Shown here piece after piece: positions 41,276-49,538 of a stretch of DNA of 64,000 bases. Source of the stretch: Adlercreutzia rubneri. GTDB lineage: Bacteria; Actinomycetota; Coriobacteriia; Coriobacteriales; Eggerthellaceae. The stretch lies in contig NZ_WPOO01000001.1 in assembly GCF_009755265.1 (NCBI RefSeq), forward strand, positions 186,001 to 250,000, in the 5' to 3' direction. A program made the translations under genes and the position numbers. Each line of letters starts with the position of its first letter. Position 1 is the stretch's first letter. The notes under the pieces were generated by a model, which ran no database searches, was not told the origin of the DNA, and worked only from the letters and a program-made list of their open reading frames with translations.

Positions 41276-41563
41276 CTAGATGTTGTCGCGGATACCGAGC
41301 TTCTTGATGAGCTCGCGGTACTCCTCGATGTTGCGCTCCTTGATGTACTTCAGCATACCGCGGCGCTTACCGATGAGCATCATGAGGCCGCGACGGGTGT
41401 GGTTGTCCTTCTTGTGCGTCTTCAGGTGCTCGGTGAGGTTGCGGATGCGCTCCGAGAGGATGGCGACCTGAACCTCGGCGGAACCGGAGTCCTGATCGTT
41501 CTTGCCGAACTCCTTGATGAGTTCCGCGGTGCGCTCCTTGGAGATGCTGAGCTTGCTGGCCAT
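41276..41563 (-). CDS. rpsO: 30S ribosomal protein S15
   Basis: Primary 16S rRNA-binding protein of the small subunit platform. The 95-residue protein has the S15 signature region LTEHLKTHKKDNHTRRGLMM and ends LGIRDNI; it is a few residues longer than the usual 89. AAAGAAAGGTGG provides the ribosome site. The 240-base leader contains GC-rich hairpins that could be autoregulatory, as for S15 elsewhere, but no specific known motif is evident. Confidence 0.97.
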   Translation of the reverse strand: MASKLSISKERTAELIKEFGKNDQDSGSAEVQVAILSERIRNLTEHLKTHKKDNHTRRGLMMLIGKRRGMLKYIKERNIEEYRELIKKLGIRDNI

Positions 41564-41806
41564 AACTGGTCCACCTTTCTTTCCCGGGGGTCTCCCCCGT
41601 CTTCACCGCCTGTGGGCGGCATACCGTTTTCATCCGCCTTGGGTAGCCATGGAAGTGGTCCGTGGGAACCAAAGGCGAATTGCGCCGCCGTTTTGGCAGC
41701 CCGCCCAGTATAGGGCACTTGCGGCGCGCCTCGCCCAAGGTTTCCGCGAGCGACACGGTTTCTGCATATTGGGGCTGGATGAGCACTGCGAAAAAGCGGT
41801 GCGACA

Positions 41807-42574
41807 CTAGAACAAGCCGCTCGTGAAGAGGAACTCGAGGGACTTCAGCGAGCTTCCGATATGGGCGCGGACGAGATCCTGCACGAGGTGCAGCACGGCG
41901 AAGGAGGCCGAAAGGTCGGCCGGCCCTTCTGCAATGGCGTCGAAGGGGGTTGTGAGGAAGTACTGCGCCCAGCAGAGGGTGCCGGCATCCACAAGCACGG
42001 ATTCGTCCAAACCCCGGCAGCTCTCGCAGAGCACGCCGCCGCCTGCAGCCGAGAACGGGAGGCGGGCGCCCTCGGTGAGGGCCACCGGCTCGCCACAGCC
42101 AACGCAGATCTCGAGGCTCGGTCGCAGGCCCGAGAACGCGAGGATCTTCAACAGCTCGGCGGCCGAAAGCGCCGCACGGTGGCTGTCATCGGCGCCGTCC
42201 ATGGCGTCCAGCATGCGCATCGCCGACTGGAACAGGCGCGGGTTGGCGAGGTCGCGCTGGCTCATGCGGGCGAGCAGCTCCGCTACGGGCGCGGCGGCCG
42301 CAGAGGCCTCGAGGTTGCAGCGCAAGGCGTCATGGGCCGCGACGAGCCGCGCCTCCTTCAGAATGTCGAGACTTCGGCCCGTCGCGCACAGGGCGTCGAT
42401 GACGCAAAAGGGCTCGGTGCGCGCCGCGAAGCTGCTCTTGGGCCGCCGGGCCCCTTTGGCTACGGCCCGCTTCTGGCTGCCGTCCTCGGAAAGCAGCGTG
42501 AGAATGAGGTCGCTCTCCCCCAGCTTCGTACGGCGCAGCACGAGAGCGCGCAGGGAGTAGGTCGGTTGCGCCAC
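41807..42574 (-). CDS. recO: DNA repair protein RecO
   Basis: Loads RecA on SSB-coated single strands with RecR (RecFOR pathway). The 255-residue protein has the N-terminal OB fold (YSLRALVLRRTKLGESDLIL), a helical middle and a zinc finger near 155-185 with CVGC and CESC pairs. GTG 42574 follows the PASTA gene by 15 bases. recO usually follows era; here one gene intervenes. Confidence 0.93.
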   Translation of the reverse strand: MAQPTYSLRALVLRRTKLGESDLILTLLSEDGSQKRAVAKGARRPKSSFAARTEPFCVIDALCATGRSLDILKEARLVAAHDALRCNLEASAAAAPVAELLARMSQRDLANPRLFQSAMRMLDAMDGADDSHRAALSAAELLKILAFSGLRPSLEICVGCGEPVALTEGARLPFSAAGGGVLCESCRGLDESVLVDAGTLCWAQYFLTTPFDAIAEGPADLSASFAVLHLVQDLVRAHIGSSLKSLEFLFTSGLF

Positions 42575-42589
42575 GAAGCCGCCCCGCGC

Positions 42590-44863
42590 CTAGTAGCGGA
42601 TGGAGGGGCTGGCGTAGGAGACCTCGTTGTCGTCGTTCCACACGATGCCGCCCTCGATGGTGGTGAGCTTCTTGGCGAACACCGTTTCCTGGCCCAGGCC
42701 GAAGGGCATCGTGACCACCTCGTACTGGCGCGCCTCCACGGTGTAGAGCACCTCGCCGTCGCCGCGGTAGGTGCAGCTCTTGATGTTCTCCACCTTGAAG
42801 CTGCCCTCGTCGTTGGTGAGGTTGGCTCCGGGCAGGATCTCGCGGGTGAGGTCCACCAGCTCGGTGCCGCGGGAGTGGGCGACATACAGCGTGACCTCGG
42901 AGCCGGAGTTCAGCTCGCTGCCGGCGGCCGGGTCGGTGGAGACGGCGGTGCCCTCCTCGATGTCCTCGGTGGTGTACCACTCGCTCGTCACCTCGTAGCC
43001 CTCGGCTTGAAGCGCGGCCTTGGCGTCGGCTTCGGACATGCCCTCCACATCGGGTACGGTGTAGGGAACGGCCACGGTGACGGTGATAGCGTCGCCGGAT
43101 TTCGCCTCCGTGCCCGCTTCCGGGCTCACGGCCAGCACGGTGCCCGCGGCCTCGTTCGACTTCTCCTCGGTGTAGGTGACCGCCGTGAACCCTTCGGCCT
43201 CCAGAGCCTGGGCGGCCTCTTCGCTGGTGGCGCCCACGATGGCCGGCACGATGCGCGGTACGGCCACGGAGAGCGTCACGGTGCTGCCCTCTTCCGCGCG
43301 ATGCCCCTGCTCGGGATCGCTCGAGAGCACCGTGCCCTGGGGATCGTCGGACTTCACTTCGACGGCCTGCGCAACGAACCCCTTGGCTGCCAAGGCGTCG
43401 ACCGCCTCGGGCTGGGAGAGGCCCACTACCTCGGGGATGGTCTTGCCGCCCCACAGCTCGGCCATATAGGTACCACCCGCTACGGCCGCCAGCACCACGG
43501 CCAGGGCGATGCATGCGGCGGCGATGATCGGGCCCTTGGCGCGCGGGGGCCGTGCGGAGGGCCCTGGGAAGGGAGCCTCCCCATCGGCGCCATCGCGAAC
43601 CGGCGCGGCCTCTTCGGGCGCCGAGAAACCTATGGAAGATTCCAGCTCAGGGGTTTCCTCCTCGATGGTCGAGGGGAAGGCCAGCTCGCCGGTGGCCCGG
43701 GGCGTGAGCGCTTCCTCGGCCTCGGCAGTCGTGACTGCCGCCTGGTCGGCGACGACAATGGCGGAGGCGGCCTCCATGAGAGCCGTTTCCTCGGCGGCGC
43801 AAGCGTCGGCCGACTCATTGGGCGACGCTTGCGGTGCCTCTTGCACCACCGGGGTCTCCGGAGTCGCCCCCGCCTCATCCTGGCTCTTACGGGAGCGACC
43901 GCGGCCCTGACGATTCACGGAGGGCCGCGCCGCATGGGAGCCCATGCGCGCCGGACGCTTGCCCGACCGCTCGAACAGGCTCACTACCTCGTCCCCGCTG
44001 GACAGCACTTCGTCGAGATCGTCGTCCTTGGCGGTTGCATCTGCAGCTGCGAAGCCGGCGACGGCGCCAGGAATCGCACCGAAGGCGACACCGGACGCAT
44101 CGCCAGCCTTGGAGGCCTCGTTCTCAGCAACAGGGGCATCCTCGCCGGGCGTCGTGAATTCAGGCGTTTCTTCCATCTCGGCAGTCTCGGCTGCCACGGC
44201 CACAGCTGCTGTCGCGGCAGCCACCCGCTCTTGCTCAAGCCGCTCGCGTTCTTCCCGCTCGGCAGCCTCGGCAGCGCGCCGGGCCTCGCGGGCCTCCTCC
44301 TCGGCTATCCGCCGCTGCTCGCGGGCCTCGGCCTCGGCGGCGCGCAAACGCTCCTTCTCCGCAGCCGTTTCGGCGCGCAGGCGCTCCTTCTCGGCCCGCA
44401 GGAGCTCCTTGGCCTTGCGGGCCTCCTCCTTCTCCTGCATCTTCGAAAACTTCTTCGCGAGCTTCTTCTGTTGGCGGTCGCGGCGCCGCAGCTCCTTCTC
44501 CGTCGGTCCCATGGCGTAGCTGCGGGCGCGTGGCACGTGCTCCTCGTTGATGCGCGGGATCTCGGCCGTGTCACCGGCCTGAGTGGCCGCCGGCGGAACG
44601 TAACTTGAGTCGACCAGCCGCTCGAAGCCGGACAGGTCGGGGACATCGGGGCCGTCGGGCACTGGATCGACCAGATCGGCCACCGAGGCCCGCGGCGCCG
44701 GTTTGGAAGGCGCCGGGGCGACGTCGGGCACGCGCACGACCGGGGGCACCTCCACCACGGGAGGCACCGACACTTTCGCCGAGGCGGCCACGAACACTTC
44801 GCCGCAGTTCTCGCAGAACGCGGCGTCGTCACGATTATCGAATGAGCAGTGAGGGCATTTCAT
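42590..44863 (-). CDS. Zinc-ribbon, coiled-coil, PASTA-domain membrane protein
   Basis: 757 residues, domain order unusual. A zinc ribbon (Cys 3/6/17/20) opens the protein, then a Pro/Val region, a long Lys/Arg/Glu/Ala coiled coil (about 118-215), an acidic Ala/Glu-rich linker, one transmembrane helix near 446-470 and three extracytoplasmic PASTA domains (about 474-682, starting TIPEVVGLS, RIVPAIVGA and YTVPDVEGM), with a C-terminal globular part (683-757). PASTA domains bind muropeptides or beta-lactams in PknB kinases and PBP2x; this protein has neither a kinase nor a transpeptidase. A wall-state sensor or adaptor is inferred. ATG 44863 has GAGGAG upstream. It lies between era and recO. Confidence 0.8.
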   Translation of the reverse strand: MKCPHCSFDNRDDAAFCENCGEVFVAASAKVSVPPVVEVPPVVRVPDVAPAPSKPAPRASVADLVDPVPDGPDVPDLSGFERLVDSSYVPPAATQAGDTAEIPRINEEHVPRARSYAMGPTEKELRRRDRQQKKLAKKFSKMQEKEEARKAKELLRAEKERLRAETAAEKERLRAAEAEAREQRRIAEEEAREARRAAEAAEREERERLEQERVAAATAAVAVAAETAEMEETPEFTTPGEDAPVAENEASKAGDASGVAFGAIPGAVAGFAAADATAKDDDLDEVLSSGDEVVSLFERSGKRPARMGSHAARPSVNRQGRGRSRKSQDEAGATPETPVVQEAPQASPNESADACAAEETALMEAASAIVVADQAAVTTAEAEEALTPRATGELAFPSTIEEETPELESSIGFSAPEEAAPVRDGADGEAPFPGPSARPPRAKGPIIAAACIALAVVLAAVAGGTYMAELWGGKTIPEVVGLSQPEAVDALAAKGFVAQAVEVKSDDPQGTVLSSDPEQGHRAEEGSTVTLSVAVPRIVPAIVGATSEEAAQALEAEGFTAVTYTEEKSNEAAGTVLAVSPEAGTEAKSGDAITVTVAVPYTVPDVEGMSEADAKAALQAEGYEVTSEWYTTEDIEEGTAVSTDPAAGSELNSGSEVTLYVAHSRGTELVDLTREILPGANLTNDEGSFKVENIKSCTYRGDGEVLYTVEARQYEVVTMPFGLGQETVFAKKLTTIEGGIVWNDDNEVSYASPSIRY

Positions 44864-44991
44864 CGACGTTCTCCTCATTGATTGCACAGATAAGGAAAAT
44901 TGTACCCGATTATTCTGAATATAGCCCCCATATCCAGCAACAACAAAGTTACTGGTTCGCCCAAGGAAGTCAGCGAGGGTCCGACAGGCGC

Positions 44992-45945
44992 CTAGGCCCC
45001 TTCCCCGTAGCCGAAGCGACGGATCTGGTTGGCGTCGCGGCGCCAGTTCTTGCGCACCTTCACCGACAGATCCAAAAACACCTTCGCCCCCAGCAGCAGC
45101 TCCAAGTCCTTGCGGGCCTCGGTGCCGATGCGCTTGATGGCTGCCCCGCGCTTGCCGATGATGATGCCCTTCTGGCTGTCGCGCTCCACATAGATGACCG
45201 CGTAGATGCGGTAGAGGTTCGGCTTCTCGAATTCCATCTCCTCCACGGCGACCCCGATGGCATGGGGCACCTCGTCGAAGAAGTTGCGCAGGATCTTCTC
45301 GCGGATGAACTCCGCCACCATGACCTCCAGCGGCTGGTCGGTCTCCATGTCGGCCGGGAACCACGCCGGGCCCTCGGGCAGAAGAAACTGCACCTCCTCT
45401 ACGAAGGCGTCCACGTTGCGGCCCGTCTCGGCCGAGAGCGCCACCATGGCGTCCCAGTCGCAGAGCTTCTCGGCCGCCTCGCGCTGGGCGCTGATCTCGG
45501 CATCGCTCGCCAGGTCGGTCTTGGAGAGCACGCAGATCTTCGCCGAGCCCTTGGCAGCGCGCACCTGGGCGGCCACCCATTCGTCGCCGCGCCCGATGGG
45601 CTTGGACGCATCGATGAGCATGGCCACGACGTCCACATCCTCCAAAGCCTTGATGGCGCTCGTGTTCAGCTCCTCGCCGAGGGCGTCCTGAGGCTTGTGC
45701 AGACCGGGTGTGTCCACGATGATCATCTGCACGTCGTCGGTGGTGTGCACGGCACGGAAGCGGTGGCGCGTCGTCTGGGCCGTGTTCGATGTGATGGCGA
45801 TCTTCTTGCCCATGATGGCGTTAAGAAGCGTCGACTTCCCGGCGTTGGGGCGACCGACCAGCGTCACGAACCCGCTCTTGAAGTCGGGATTGGTGGGAAA
45901 CGAGCCCCCCATGGGATTTTCAGCGAAGTAGGCGTCGAGATCCAT
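44992..45945 (-). CDS. era: GTPase Era
   Basis: Ras-like GTPase that binds the 3' end of 16S rRNA and promotes 30S maturation. The 317-residue protein has GRPNAGKSTL near 31-40, DTPG and NKTD-type motifs (SKTD here), and a C-terminal KH-2 domain with GIIIGKRGAAIKRIG. GAAAGGA precedes ATG 45945. It belongs to the classic run phoH-ybeY-dgkA-era. Confidence 0.97.
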   Translation of the reverse strand: MDLDAYFAENPMGGSFPTNPDFKSGFVTLVGRPNAGKSTLLNAIMGKKIAITSNTAQTTRHRFRAVHTTDDVQMIIVDTPGLHKPQDALGEELNTSAIKALEDVDVVAMLIDASKPIGRGDEWVAAQVRAAKGSAKICVLSKTDLASDAEISAQREAAEKLCDWDAMVALSAETGRNVDAFVEEVQFLLPEGPAWFPADMETDQPLEVMVAEFIREKILRNFFDEVPHAIGVAVEEMEFEKPNLYRIYAVIYVERDSQKGIIIGKRGAAIKRIGTEARKDLELLLGAKVFLDLSVKVRKNWRRDANQIRRFGYGEGA

Positions 45946-45978
45946 GAAATTCCTTTCGAAGAGGTGGGGCGTCGTGCG

Positions 45979-46419
45979 TTAGAGGAGGTCGAGCACATAG
46001 GGCGAGAAGACGATGAGCCCGACAATTACCGAGCCCGCTGAGGCCAAAAGCACCGCCCCGGCCGCCGCGTCCTTGGCCGCGCGGGCCAGCTCGTGCCATT
46101 CGGGCGAGGCGAGATCGACCGCCGACTCGATGGCGGTGTTCACCACCTCGGCCACGGACACGACGATGATGCAGAGCACGATGGCGAGCCAATCGACGCG
46201 GCTGATGCCCAGGGCGAATCCGGCCGCGACGGCGGCAAGACCCAAGACCACCTGGATCTTCAGGTTGCGTTGAGAGCGAAAGGCGTAGGCGACGCCGGCG
46301 GCCGCGCAGCGAAAGGCGCACACAAGCGGGAAGCGCCCCTCCCCGCACCGGCGGCTCTCCCCCGCTCTGCGCACGAGCGGCCTCATCTTATCGTCGCCGG
46401 TCAACGGGCTGCCCCTCAA
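45979..46419 (-). CDS. dgkA: Diacylglycerol/undecaprenol kinase family protein
   Basis: Small integral-membrane lipid kinase; Gram-positive members phosphorylate undecaprenol for wall synthesis. Three hydrophobic helices and the family motif EVVNTAIESAVDLASPEWHE are clear, as is AFRSQRNLKIQ before helix 1. The start is uncertain: TTG 46419 gives 146 residues with a 40-residue basic lead, but no ribosome site is visible there; starts at ATG 46386 or a GTG near 46324 are alternatives and would bring the length nearer the usual 120. Confidence 0.85.
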   Translation of the reverse strand: MRGSPLTGDDKMRPLVRRAGESRRCGEGRFPLVCAFRCAAAGVAYAFRSQRNLKIQVVLGLAAVAAGFALGISRVDWLAIVLCIIVVSVAEVVNTAIESAVDLASPEWHELARAAKDAAAGAVLLASAGSVIVGLIVFSPYVLDLL

Positions 46420-46423
46420 GCGC

Positions 46424-46912
46424 TCAGCGGTTCTCGGAGACAGCGGGCAGGTCGCGCTCGGTCCAGGCCGTGAGCAGCTCGCGCTCGCGGGCCTCCATGA
46501 CCTCGGCCTCCTCGTCCACGATGTGATCGTAGCCGCACAGGTGCAGAAGCCCGTGAACGATGAGCAGCGACACTTCCTGCTCGAAGGAGTTGCCGAACTC
46601 GGTGCTCTGACGCGCCGCGACGTCGGGCGCGACGATGATGTCGCCCAGTTCGTAGACCGGGCAGCTCGGCCCGTCGGCGGCGGTGATGTCGTCGTCGATG
46701 TTGTCGCATTCGAAGGAGAGCACGTCGGTGGGTCCTTCCATACCGCGGAAGCGCTCGTTCAGCTCGGCCATGGCCGTATCGTCCACAAAGCTGATGGAGA
46801 CCTCCGTGTTGATGGGCTTCCCCTCGCGCTCGAGCACGAACAGGGCCAGGTCGCGAATGGGAAGGGAGGCGAGGTCTTCCTCGCGATGTCCGTAGGTGAT
46901 GAGGATTTCCAT
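46424..46912 (-). CDS. ybeY: Endoribonuclease YbeY
   Basis: Metal-dependent RNase involved in 16S rRNA 3' maturation and 70S quality control. The 162-residue protein has the zinc motif HGLLHLCGYDH near 120-130 and DVLSFE in the middle. It starts three bases after phoH, the standard neighbour. Confidence 0.95.
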   Translation of the reverse strand: MEILITYGHREEDLASLPIRDLALFVLEREGKPINTEVSISFVDDTAMAELNERFRGMEGPTDVLSFECDNIDDDITAADGPSCPVYELGDIIVAPDVAARQSTEFGNSFEQEVSLLIVHGLLHLCGYDHIVDEEAEVMEARERELLTAWTERDLPAVSENR

Positions 46913-46915
46913 GGG

Positions 46916-47875
46916 CTATCTTGCCTTTCCCGCCGCGCGCTCGTAGGCGGCCACGATGGTCGCCACCAAAGAGTGGCGCACGACGTCTTTGCCGGAAAGA
47001 TCGCAGAACGCGATGTCGTCGATGCCCTCGAGGACGGAGCGCACTTGCACAAGGCCGCTCTCCCCGCGGGGCAGATCGATTTGAGAGATGTCGCCGGTGA
47101 CGACGATTTTCGAACCGAACCCCAAGCGCGTCAGTGCCATCTTCATCTGCTCGGGCGTGGTGTTCTGGGCTTCGTCCAAGATAATGAAGGCGTCATTTAA
47201 GGTGCGCCCGCGCATGAAGGCGAGAGGGGCGATCTCGATGGTGCCGTTCTCGATGAGGGCATTCGCTCGCTCCTGATCGAACATGGAGTACAGCGCATCG
47301 TAGAGCGGTCGGATGTAGGGATCCACCTTCTCGAAGAGGGTGCCCGGCAGAAAGCCGAGGTTCTCGCCGGCCTCCACGATGGGCCGCGACAGCACGATGC
47401 GGCCGACTTCCTTGCGCTTCAAGGCCGCCACCGCCATGGCCATGGCCAGGTAGGTCTTGCCCGTGCCGGCCGGCCCTATGGCGAAAGTGACCGTGTTGTC
47501 GCGGATGGCGTCGACGTAGTGCTTCTGACCGGCGGTCTTCGGTCGAATGGCCCGGCCCCGGTAGGTGAGCAGCACATCGTCGCGCAGGGCGGCGGGGGCG
47601 AACTCCGCCTGGCGGAGCAGCTCGACGGAACGGCGCACCGAGTCGGTGTCGGGGGCCTGCCCTTCCTCCACCGTTTTGAACAGGTCGGCGAACAGCGCGG
47701 TGAGCTGCTGCACCTCCACGGCGTTCCCCTCGATGACGATGCGATCGCCCCGCACGGTGAGCCGAGCGTCGAAGGACTCCTCCAGCACGTGGAGAATCTC
47801 GTCGGAGGCACCGACGACGAGGGCCATGTCCACCCCGCCGGGCACCGTGAGCGTTGTCTGCATCAAATCAGTCAT
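46916..47875 (-). CDS. phoH: PhoH-family ATPase
   Basis: PhoH-like protein, an ATPase with a RecA-type fold, possibly acting on RNA and tied to YbeY. The 319-residue protein has Walker A GPAGTGKTYLA and Walker B FIILDEAQN. No ribosome site precedes ATG 47875; instead a TACAAT lies 7 bases upstream on the minus strand, so the mRNA may start at the AUG itself and be leaderless. It heads phoH-ybeY-dgkA-era. Confidence 0.94.
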   Translation of the reverse strand: MTDLMQTTLTVPGGVDMALVVGASDEILHVLEESFDARLTVRGDRIVIEGNAVEVQQLTALFADLFKTVEEGQAPDTDSVRRSVELLRQAEFAPAALRDDVLLTYRGRAIRPKTAGQKHYVDAIRDNTVTFAIGPAGTGKTYLAMAMAVAALKRKEVGRIVLSRPIVEAGENLGFLPGTLFEKVDPYIRPLYDALYSMFDQERANALIENGTIEIAPLAFMRGRTLNDAFIILDEAQNTTPEQMKMALTRLGFGSKIVVTGDISQIDLPRGESGLVQVRSVLEGIDDIAFCDLSGKDVVRHSLVATIVAAYERAAGKAR

Positions 47876-47882
47876 GCCGGTT

Positions 47883-47888
47883 ATTGTA
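47883..47888 (-). promoter_or_regulatory. Probable -10 box of phoH (leaderless start)
   Basis: TACAAT on the minus strand ends 7 bases before the phoH ATG, and no Shine-Dalgarno sequence is present. No good -35 is seen. The spacing fits a transcript beginning at or within a base or two of the start codon. Confidence 0.5.
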
Positions 47889-48016
47889 ACCTATCTTGTG
47901 CGATCTGTTGTGCGCCTGCTCCAAAACTCCCATCGATGTCGCAGCCAAACCCCATCGGCACTCGACCGTTAGCGCGCTTCAACCAAAACTAAACCTCAGT
48001 CAACTTCCGGCCAAGC

Positions 48017-48228
48017 TTCGGTCGACGAACTGCCCCGAAATTGCACGAGATATCGAGTTGTAAGCGTCTACGCGTGCGCAGTTGTTCAGGGTGGAAAGCG
48101 TCGCTGTTGCCAGCACTGCTGTGACCAGGTGTTTTCCAAATAGGCTATTGAATAGCCGAGTCCAGTGCGTCCCCCAGACGCTTACAACTCGAGATCTCAT
48201 GCAGAAGGAGAGGTGTTCGTCGACCGAA
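48017..48228. repeat. 212-bp element with 53-base terminal inverted repeats
   Basis: The ends are TTCGGTCGACGAAC (48017-48030) and its perfect complement (48215-48228). After 11 unrelated bases on each side come 28-base arms (48042-48069 and 48176-48203) that match at 26 of 28, with the perfect core TCGAGTTGTAAGCGTCT. The interior of about 106 bases has a small hairpin, GGCTATTGAATAGCC. Composition is less GC-rich than around it. It resembles a MITE or a structured RNA gene; no transposase is nearby. Confidence 0.75.
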
Positions 48229-48299
48229 AAGGTCACTCGTGCGGCGCGAGCCTTAATCTGGAGCGCGTTTCGGGAAGAAGAGTCGTCCCTGCTGCGCGG

Positions 48300-49538
48300 C
48301 TATCCTACTTTCGCCGGGACGAGAGAGCCGATCTTGGCACCTGCAGGAGCAGGCACTTCGTGGTAGCTCTCGGCGGTGGCCGTCTCGGGGGTTTCCACGA
48401 GGGCAAGTTCGACGGTGCCGACGCGAGAGGCGCGGTCGGCGGCGGCGAGCTCGTCGGAAAGCGCGCGCAGGCGGGCGGTGCGGGCGGCCTTCGCCTCGGG
48501 CGGCACTTGGTCTGCACGGGCGGCCGCGGGCGTTCCCTCTCGCTTGGAGTAGGGAAACACGTGGATCTTCGAGAAGCCGACGTGGCGAGCGAGCGCGCAG
48601 GTGTCCTCGAAGTCCTCATCGGTCTCGCCGGGGAAGCCCACGATGATGTCGGTGGTCAGCGCGATGGAGGGGACGCTCGCCCGCAGGAAGTCGGCCAGCT
48701 GGCGGAACTCGTGGGCGTCGTAGGGGCGCGCCATCTCGCGCAGCACCCGGGACGAGCCGGACTGCAAGGGCAGATGAAGATGGCGGCAGATGCGGCCCTC
48801 AGCCTCGGCGAGGAGAGAGACGAACTCGCCGGTCACGTCCATAGGCTCGATGGAGCCGATGCGGAAGCGGCAGGGAGGCTCGCCCGCGCCGTGCAGATCG
48901 GCGGTGGCCGTTAGAAGGCGGCGACATAGGTCGGTCAGATCCGTCCCGCCGTCGTCGTAAGAGCCCAGGTTGATGCCGGTGAGTACGACCTCGCGGACGC
49001 CGGATTCAGCGAGGGCCACCGCCTCGGCCACCACCTCGTCGGCCGGTCGGCTCGTCGCGCGGCCGCGGGCCACGTGCACGATGCAGTAGGTGCAGGCGTT
49101 GTCGCAGCCGTCCTGCACTTTGATGCCGATGCGCGTGCGGCCATCGGCGGGCGATGCCGGGAAAGATTCAGGCGTTTCGCAAGGAGCTGTGCCGCTCATT
49201 TCCAACTCGCTGAGATAGAGATCCGCGCCTGCCTTGGGTACGACAACGACGCGATCATCCATAGCGGCGAAGGTCTCCGACGAGAGCTCGCTCGCGCATC
49301 CCGTGACGACGACGCGTGCGCCGTCGTTGGTCGACAGGGCATGGCGCACGGCCTTGCGGGTCTTCTTCTCGGCCTCGCCGGTGACCGTGCAGGTGTTCAC
49401 GACGATGAGATCGGCCGCCGCCTCTCCAACGGGCACTCCCCCGCGTTCCGCGAGCAGCCGCTCGAAACCGTCGGCCTCCACGCGGTTCACCTTGCAGCCC
49501 AAGTTCACGACCGTGTAGCCGAAGAGGACCCTACCCAC
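48300..49538 (-). CDS. mtaB: tRNA t6A37 methylthiotransferase MtaB
   Basis: Radical-SAM enzyme that turns t6A37 into ms2t6A37 in tRNAs reading ANN codons. The 412-residue protein has NLGCKVNRVEADG near the N-terminus, NTCTVTGEAEKK (the MtaB-type second Cys motif) and the radical-SAM CDNACTYC near 146-153. GTG 49538 overlaps rsmE by 8 bases and has GAGGG upstream. It has the shortened C-terminal TRAM region typical of MtaB. Confidence 0.94.
   Translation of the reverse strand: MGRVLFGYTVVNLGCKVNRVEADGFERLLAERGGVPVGEAAADLIVVNTCTVTGEAEKKTRKAVRHALSTNDGARVVVTGCASELSSETFAAMDDRVVVVPKAGADLYLSELEMSGTAPCETPESFPASPADGRTRIGIKVQDGCDNACTYCIVHVARGRATSRPADEVVAEAVALAESGVREVVLTGINLGSYDDGGTDLTDLCRRLLTATADLHGAGEPPCRFRIGSIEPMDVTGEFVSLLAEAEGRICRHLHLPLQSGSSRVLREMARPYDAHEFRQLADFLRASVPSIALTTDIIVGFPGETDEDFEDTCALARHVGFSKIHVFPYSKREGTPAAARADQVPPEAKAARTARLRALSDELAAADRASRVGTVELALVETPETATAESYHEVPAPAGAKIGSLVPAKVG

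Larger units (their letters stand above)
47876..48299. other. Gene-free interval between phoH and mtaB
   Basis: 424 bases. Half is the 212-bp inverted-repeat element; the phoH -10 box is at one end. A 78-codon frame across the element (48000-48236, minus) follows the repeat symmetry, lacks a ribosome site and is not considered a gene. Nothing else is recognised. Confidence 0.7.

Noticed and set aside
41861..44608. 915-codon plus-strand frame opposite recO and the PASTA gene
   Set aside because: Antisense shadow of GC-rich genes; low-complexity Gly/Leu/Arg composition and no ribosome site or family motif.
44864..45580. Upstream extension of the PASTA gene to 996 residues
   Set aside because: The extra frame is antisense-like sequence over era; ATG 44863 has a strong ribosome site and begins directly with the zinc ribbon.
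48000..48236. 78-codon minus-strand frame inside the 212-bp element
   Set aside because: It follows the inverted-repeat symmetry, lacks a ribosome site and shows no protein-like pattern.
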